Below are positions 27,801 through 36,800 of a DNA stretch of 64,000 nt, one piece after another; position 1 is the first letter of the stretch; each line of letters opens with the position of its first letter. Both the position numbers and the translations under genes were made by a program. Source of the DNA: Spisula solida (taxonomy: Eukaryota > Mollusca > Bivalvia > Venerida > Mactridae); NCBI GenBank assembly GCA_947247005.1, contig OX365944.1:18823501-18887500 (forward strand). The letters are read 5' to 3'. The notes under the pieces are model-generated. The model had not been told where the DNA came from. It ran no database searches and was given only the letters and a program-made list of their open reading frames with translations.

Positions 27801-30800
27801 GTGTAGTCACTAGAGGTCACAATTTTGGCATAATCTTTATGAAACTTTATATCAATGATCATCTCAACAAAATCTAGGTCAAGGTCGGTATTGGGTCATC
27901 CGGGGTCAAAAACTGGGTCACAAGGTCAAATCACTTCAATATGTCTTTGGGTCTAAATGTGATGTGAATTATAAAGCATAAGACAATATGAAAACCTTGT
28001 ACATGGAATAGAGGCTACCATTAGGGGTACATGAACTACTATGGGATTCATTTTCTGATGAGCCATGGTTTACAGTAACTGACTTTTAACATCTTGCATA
28101 AATGATATTTATCCCTTAACAGGTTTAACACTGCCAACTTCTGTGGAGCCAATTTATACCAAGGCTAAAGGTAGAAGCAAAAAGTCTGAAAAGAGGGGAA
28201 GTAAGAATGAGTATGACATAAACGTGGATGAAGATCTGCTGAGTCAAGACGAGAACAAGGACCCTAGAAGTAACAAGCCAGATAGCATGCTTTCCAAGAA
28301 TAATAAGTCAGAAAGTATGTCGAGAACAGAATCCAAGAAAAACAAGAAAAATCGACGAGAGCGTGATAAAGATCAGACACAGGTGATTGTGAAAGATACT
28401 ACAAACGATGAGAGGACGCCAAGTTTGGGTTCGGGCCCGATGATTGCACCAGCTGCTAGCGACTCCAGTAATAGCAAAGGACGGTCAGTTTCCTCAAGTA
28501 GTAGAAGAAAGAAAGGAGAGAAAGGACAGTTGAACTGTACTACAGGTATGTGCTCAATTACATTACAATGTTGTGCTTATGGTTGTCAAGTGATAATCCA
28601 GGGTTTAATGGTTATGGTTGTCAAGTGAAAATCAATCAGGGTTAAGTGTTTATATGGTTGCCAAGTGATAATCCAGAGTGAAGTAGTTATGGTTGTCAAG
28701 TGATAATCTGGGTTATTTGGTTATGGTTGCCAAGTGATAATCCAGGGTTAAGTGGTTATGGTTACGAACATTGCTGGTTTGAATACCTTAATGGATGTAG
28801 AACTTGGTGTAGCTGTTTCACCCATTTTCACTGCACACTAAATAAAATGGATCCTCCGTACTTGATAAGCGTGAAACTCACTTCATGACTTTGTTTATGT
28901 GATATAGCTGTGTTAAGTTAATCTTACAATATGGTGTAGTTTGGTTTTCAGTCCTTTACTATGACATTGAGTGCTAGATTATTAATCTGTAAGTCGTGTG
29001 CTTAAAACGGACAAAATTAATAAGGTTTGGTACATAAAAATAACTACCCAGTTGATCTATCGCAGTCCCCTACTGATTAAATACAAGGTAGAACTCACTG
29101 TTGAACTCATTGTTGAACACTTCATACTGGATTTCTGTTCTTTTTTTTTCAAACAAATACTTGATGAAATTTTCCACCAAATTTGAAAGGGCCTGATAGT
29201 TGTATTGTTTGCACAGTCATACAATTTTGGAATAATCCAGAAATCCGGATTTGCAGCACTAGATAAAATGAACTTCTGCAGAAAACAAGTTGTTTGGTGA
29301 AAATTTCAAATAATTGACCAAGTTATGGTCATTTAAAATTTCATCAGCTGCATTTTAACAATGAGACGATGTTTGAACTGCGTTTGGGTGTGGGGATGTG
29401 CATTTAAAACAGTCTTGTGACTGGTTTTAAGGATTTAGCATTAAGCCTCAGTAGAACTCTTGTGTTTGACGAAACTGTTCCTTCTTTCAGCTATTGGTGA
29501 TTTAGATGACTTCGGGAATTTGCCGTCAATTTCTGATAAAGACTTTGAAAAATTGAGAAAGAATGTGGAAAAGACTAAAGTTGGTCATAGGTAAGTCCTA
29601 TTCTAAATTTGCCACAATCGGAGCAACAGAGAATATTGTATTCTATTGGTTATTTTACCCATAAGTTTTCAATTTTGTTTCGGTTTTACCGTTTAGTTGC
29701 ACTGTATAATGCCTAGTCCTGATCTCCTGAAGCATCTCAAACTGAGCTAAATAGAGTATGGGATAAGGGAGTGAGAAAAAAGCAAAGAAAATCTGAAATA
29801 CCCAATAAGAGAGTAGTGCTATTGTGAAAAACGGTAAATAAAAGTACATTTACCCAATGAATTTTATGGAATACTAGTATCCAATTAAAATTTGTCAAAA
29901 CTCAAAATTGGTCGATTTAGATTTTCAAAGTGAAATAGAAAGTTAACTTAGTGAAGACATTTGGTTAAATGGTCATGCTATCTACAGTTTACACTAAAGG
30001 TGCTATTTTTACTGCAGTGAGAAATTGTATGAGAAGTCAGAAGGTGGTAATCCAAACATGTTGTCAGTGAAATCATCCACAACATTAGTAAACAGTCCAA
30101 AGAGAGGTCAGAAGAAAGAAGATGGCTGGAAGGAAGTCATTCGAAAGTAAGTGTCTCTACAATCAATTATTATACATGCAAACAACTTCATTAACCACAG
30201 ACTCCACGATCTGTGAAATTAGCACTTATCTGGGACAAGTAATTGTTCAGTGCAAGTAACTTCTGTAAGAATTATATAGAGTCTTTAGGAAAACCATTCA
30301 CTTAAAATTGCTGATTTGGACCAGAAGTTTCAAATTCAAAATTCAGACTGTAACTAGGATTTCCACTACCTTTGAATATTCTGATTTCAATGAGTCTGTG
30401 TAATACCCTGGTAGTGTCACTATGTCGGGGATTCATAAGTAACCGCCCTAAACAGTTTGGGGGGAAAGTCTGTGAATTTTGATTGCCCTTAATTGAACAA
30501 ATTACCAAGCAAATTGTTAGTCACTCTGGCAACAATGGCTGCACTGTAGATGATATCTATTGATTTTGTGGTCATTTTGTCAAAAGTCGAGATGCAGCAT
30601 GGAAGTATATGTGTAAGTTCTGATAGCATAATATGTTAACGGTCCACACATTATAAGTTTTAAAATGTGTAAAATATCTGAATCTAACGTTTCTGTTTAC
30701 TTTCAGATCAAAGAAGGTTCCTGTACCCGCATCAGCAATCAGTCGTGTGATTGGACGAGGTGGCAGTAATATAAATGCCATCCGAGAAGTATCAGGAGCC

Positions 30801-33800
30801 AATATTGATGTTGAGAAAAATAAAGGATCCGGGGATAGAACAATTACAATAAAGTAAGTGTATCTTTATTAACAGGGGGTGAAAGCAGGATTGTTTAAGG
30901 TCTAAAGTAAAATAATGTTTGTGTCCCTTCTTGCTACCTACCTACAATAATCGCCCCTTCTCCAAACATTTGATTTCAAAAGAAGTCATCAAATATGAGG
31001 GGGAAGACAAAATTAGTGAAATGTATTTAAATATTTTATCTTTCTTTGTATATAAAGTCAAATCTGTGTGAAAGACTCTGCAGAAAGACCACCAATACAA
31101 AACCTGTCGACAAAGACCATTTATTTCATCAGACCATTTGTAATGATATTTAAACTGTCAAAATCTTTAACCTGTTAAGAGCAACAACATATGATCTATT
31201 AAATGAAGATCATTTTGCTGTTCTACAAACAGGTTTGACTTTTTAATTTCCAGTGTTTATCGAAACATTTTCATTGTTTACAGGGGTTCTGCTGAGGCGA
31301 CCAGACAAGCACATGCTCTGATCACCGCTCTAATCACCGATCCAGATAAAGAATTGAATGAAATAATTCCAAAAGCCAAGCAGAAACCACCTCCAGTTGA
31401 TAACAAAAGTCTTTATTTTATTCCACCGAGTGATACACCATCACCTGTACCTGGTAATTCCACTCAAGTGTCCGGTAACTCTCAGTCGAAGTCATCCAGT
31501 AAGACATTGGCTCCACGATTACAGCAGCAGGTCACAATGACGTCTGGAAACACGGCACGACTCGGAATTGTTGGTCAGAATAGTCCAAATGTGAACATGG
31601 TTTGGGGCGGATCACCAGTCCCTGGTTCCCTCTCTCCTAGAAGAACTACTGGTAAAGTTCCAGTGCCGGCTGGTGCCCCGTATTCGGTACCTACAGCATC
31701 CATGAATGGTCCACTTTCAGCTGACAAGTCTAACGTTACCAGACAGTTGTTTTCTGGTATGGAAAGAAGAAGCGGTGGATTTGGTAGTCCTAATTCTGTG
31801 ACAACAATGGTTACAATGTCAAATGTAGCGGCTCCAATACCAGCCTCTCCTCCAAACTTTAATATGCGCCCAGATGCAAGACATATGCCTAGTCGGACAA
31901 ATGTACAAGGGAAGCTTATACCAGGAACTGTGAAGTTGTTGCAAAGGCCAGGCGTATCAATGAAGTCCAAGCATGAGCCACAGCCATTGCCGATCGTCCC
32001 AAATCAGTCGACAACAGCAATGACAACAGTGACGGTGACATCGGCCAATAACAGCTTAAACTTGTCCAACTCTGGTGAATTTTCTCCCTTCAATAACATG
32101 TTCAGCAACAATGCTGACCAGTTATTGGGTAAGAAGGATGACAACCTGAATGAAAGAATGAATTTTGCGAGTGTTGCAGCTGCTGGTGTGGTTCCCTCCT
32201 TTACTGGTTCCTCCATCATGTCATTGGAACCGAACTCTCCGGACCCGGCGCTACAAGCGAAGGCACCAGGCTTTAAATTGCAGCCGAATATGAATGTTGG
32301 ACCTCGTATGATGAGTCCGCAGGATATGAATCAAGGTTTTAGAGTGCCAGGCTTTCCATTACCACCTCAGATGTTGGATATGATGCCTGGTGGTTTACAA
32401 GGCTTTCAAGGATTCCAGGGTCCACCTCCGGTCCCTCAGCCTTTCCTGAACCAGAGTCCTAACATGTCACCTAGATCTAGTCAGTCTAGTACTGCAGGTC
32501 TGTCTCCAAGGTCAAACAGCTCTGGCTTCGATCCACAACTTGTCGGGGTTCAGAAGGAAGAATATACAACAGTAGATCAGCCCATGACACTGCCTAAAAT
32601 TTCCAGTTCGTTGAATCCAAATGCTCCAGATTTTACATCACGATCGCTTCCTGGTGGGAGTCCATTTCAAGGGCCACCTGGAGGTCAGAGTTTCCCCAAA
32701 AGTTCCGGTTTTCCAATGCCTCCAATGTATAACCAACAGGAACTGGCTCAGTTGATGTCTGTACTGAACATGGGTTCAGGGCAAGGCAACGCGCCAGGGC
32801 CTCCATCAAGTCAAGGACCTGATCCTCTCGGTGGCATGTCAAGCAATCCACAGGAGTTCTTGAATAATATGGCTAGCTTAGTGCAGTACGCCCAAGGTTT
32901 CAACCCAGCCGGGGTACCAAGGTCATATTCCCCACTTCCTGCACAAGGTCGACCTAGCAGTGCTCCATCTGTCGGTGGCATGTTGCCTCAAGGTATGTAC
33001 TGAATGTTATACTAAAATTCCCATCATACAGGCCAATATATCAAAAAATGTTTATTTGCTTAACACTACTTAACTTCTGAAAATTGCTCCAATTTGAACT
33101 TATAACATTTTCAAGTAACGAAAATCCATGGTTGCTGTGTTAAAACTACCAAAATTTCATATGATCAAGGGAATAACAAATGAACAAATAATTTCCTTGC
33201 AGTGAAAATTTTACTGACACTGTTGCATTAGAAAGTTCACAGTAAAATCTCACTTCAGAGTCCACCAATCAATCAACCAGAGCATCTTCAATTTTCTTAA
33301 AAATTATAAGTAATTATAAGGTAATCACAACGCCCATATGTACTGATTAAACACTGCTCTTGAGCTATTAAGAATATGCTCTCTAATCTGTTGGCTCCAT
33401 TGACCAATAAAATGAAAGAGGTTACATTCTAAGTTCGTTGGAATATATTTGATAAATCCGTTTTGATAAGAAGAAGCTGTCTTGTCTACATTCGCTCAGC
33501 CCTTTAATAATCAAGTCAGAATGTACTCAATAAATTCAAACGACCACCAGTAACTATGACTTAACTATTAAAGTTCTCCTCAGTGTAATCATGTGTTTGT
33601 TAACGTTGTTTCAGATGGAGCATCACCTACACCTATGGGTCCACCACGTGCTACATCTCCACTGCCCCCATCTACTCCGCCCATGCAGGACATGATTCCC
33701 CAGGTGTTAGAAGACAGACGTCCGCCGCTACCTATCGGTGGTGAGAGAACGCAGAGAAAGGTTCCAGGGTTAGCTATAGATACTGGCTTTGAATATGGTG

Positions 33801-36800
33801 ATCAACTGTGGAATTTCCAAAATCGTAAGTTTTCATCGAAATGTAACGGCCTTACTGAACTGTACTAGGGGTTAAGTAAGTGAAGTGGACAAATTGACGA
33901 ATTTCACTAATTTACAAAATTCGCCTACATTTCCTCTAGCGTAAATTTCGGCCTTCAAAGAAAGGAAAAAGTTGCTTATATTTTTTTTGCATTAAATATC
34001 AGAAATTCATAATTCGTTCACTTTCAGTCCTTTAGAAATATATCCGCTTATACAGTACATTATAGATGAAATTTCAATTTCACTGTTCATTATGTGCAAA
34101 AGATACTTTGTTTACGAGCATAAAATATTTAGATTTTATCTTAACTCGAATATAGAGCAAAAATTAAGCCCTCATCAAATATTAAGTATAGATTGTCTAT
34201 AGATTGTATTTAATAAGCATGATTTATTTGACTTGTAGAATTTGGTGTGGATTGGAATTCCAAGGTGGCTTCACCTGGTATTTCTACAGCGTCTCTCCAG
34301 ACGTCCGTCATCTCCACCTCTGTGATAGCTGGTAGTACCATGTCAACAAATCCTGGTCCAGATGGTGATGCCCACGTTCCTAACTTAGATAATCATAGTC
34401 CTGGTCTTTCTGATGATAAATCAGATCAAGGCTTTCCCCAGTATGTTCAGGTACGTACATAGGTTCAGTTAGAGATAAACTAGTAGGTGATGCAGGGTAT
34501 AACACCAGTACTTCCTGTATTACACAAGTGTCTCTTCCCTGAAAGCCAGAGGTCATGGACCAACTAGGCAGGGGAAAACTGGATGACCATGCACTTATGA
34601 CTTTCTCAGTCAAATACAAACAAACAAGAACAAAATAATAAAGGTCCATTCTGTTGAAGAGTATAATGTTGCTGCTCCCCTTAAAGAAGCAGGAGTATAT
34701 TCTTTGTGCATGTCTTGTCAGTCAGTTCATCAATCATTGGTATGAATAAAGTGCTTGTGGTAAGCTTCTATCAACGTTATTGTTAAATGACTTCCAAAAG
34801 GAAGATTTGTATACTGGGCATCACTGAAAAGTCGCTACTTATAAATACCTTTGTATTTTGTATACAGTATGACTTATAGGTACAAAAGTTTTATAGTGTG
34901 TGTATTTGAATATTCTTAAATAGGATAGCTGTGACTACACAGTAAGGTCAAAACACAGTGGAATGTGAATTTTAAAATATAAGAGTCAATAGGGTGGTAA
35001 CTTTTCATTGACGCTGAGTATATATCTTTAATATTTTTCATGTCACTGATTTGTCTTTGAGTGTGTGAATTTGTTGAAGACTGTAAAATCATTTAATTTC
35101 AATGAGATGATATTTCTTGGTTTTGGTGAAAAAGACCATTTTGTGAGGTTGGATTTCAACAAATTCTGATTTCACAAAAAATGGCAAGGTCAAAATTCAC
35201 ACAAATTATCGGAAATCATTAAAAAATCAAACAGACAATTGTTTTATTACATGTGGATATATGCAAGTAAACTTCCGAAAAACCCAGTCTTACACCTGAC
35301 AGAAGTTAAAAGCAAGTATGCAAGCCACTGTAAACTTGACATATTTATTGGTATATCTATAAAATGAAATCTGCCACAAATATTAATGACTTTACAGTAA
35401 TTGTTACTGACTGTTGTTGCTATGTTACAGAATTCAGGTATGCCGCTGTTTAATGGGGTTGGTGGCCCTTATACAACAACAGGATATGGTAGTGGTACTG
35501 ACTTGCAGGGGATGTGGAGTGCGCATGTTGAGGCCCCTAATTCAGAAGATGTTCACAAACCAGGGGTATGTGTATATTTTGCAAAAATAAGGAAACCTTA
35601 TTATATAGCCCGTTTGCGCTGAAAAAAATCGTCTAAAATTTAAATTTCTGAGAATCTATTCATCAGATGTGTGCAAAAATTTACGTACAACCATAATAAC
35701 ATCCTACCTACTCCCATTTTAAATTTCATAATTTTTAATTGCTTATTAAAACTACTTTGTTCTTTATTGTATATTGAAATTACATGTATTTGGACACTTT
35801 AACGCAGGGAGGGAATCTGGTATTCCATTGATGTTTTTACGGTATTTTTTTAACCGTTATAATCAGTGATCAACGGGATTGACATTGGTGTGACGAAGGC
35901 GAAATTTTTGAGGCCCGTATCAGTCGGATTAGTTAGGTGTGTCGCTAGTATACAGGTAATGTATAATAATATCATGAAAAAACATTGAAAACAAAAACCT
36001 TGTTCACTAAGCTATGTACATACTCATACATGTATATACAAATGTATATCCTAATGTTAATTTAACAACTTAATAAAAGCATTACAGTGTTAATGGACAC
36101 AATGACAGTTGTCTTATGACTGAACCAGGTCTAAAAAGTGAGTTGTATATACATCTACACAAACCTCGTGTAATGGTTTAAAGAATGCATTATATTAAGC
36201 GGTCAAAATCGTTTGAAGACGCTGTAAGATCAGTTTTTTATATTTCGAGAAGGAGGCTGCAAGAGGCAAGCCGTTTTTTCGTTGAGGAAAGTGCACCTGC
36301 GGACAGAACATGCATTCGGAATCAGTTGAAAAAATATGCAAATACATGTACTCATTAAGGAAAGTTTTGATTATATCACCCAAAAGAAGTGGGAGAATGC
36401 ATGCAAACATGTCCAAGACAAAATTGAAAAGACATATTGGAAAAAAGACAATATAAAGGAGGGAATTGAGAAAATAGTAATTCATTTTGATGATTTTATG
36501 ATAGCGATGTTGAAGCATAGATCTATGAATAATACATAGCATAATATAAAGTCGAACTGTACTGTGCAATACTGTTGTTTGGCTAGGCAATATGAAAATT
36601 ATTATGAAATAATGAAATAAACTTATGATATGTACGTATATGTTTTTTCTTCATGTCTCTGTCTATGTTCATACATAAACTATGACACTGAACAATAAAC
36701 ATGTATAAAACAAACATGTATTACTTTATCCTAAATACCTAAAAAAGTTATAGTACAACCAGTACGACCGACAGCTGTATGGATCGAATCCGCCAGGCCA

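Noticed and set aside
31575..31970. 131-codon antisense open frame in the long MASK exon
   Set aside because: It mirrors the Pro/Ser-rich coding strand of an exon assigned by phase and homology.
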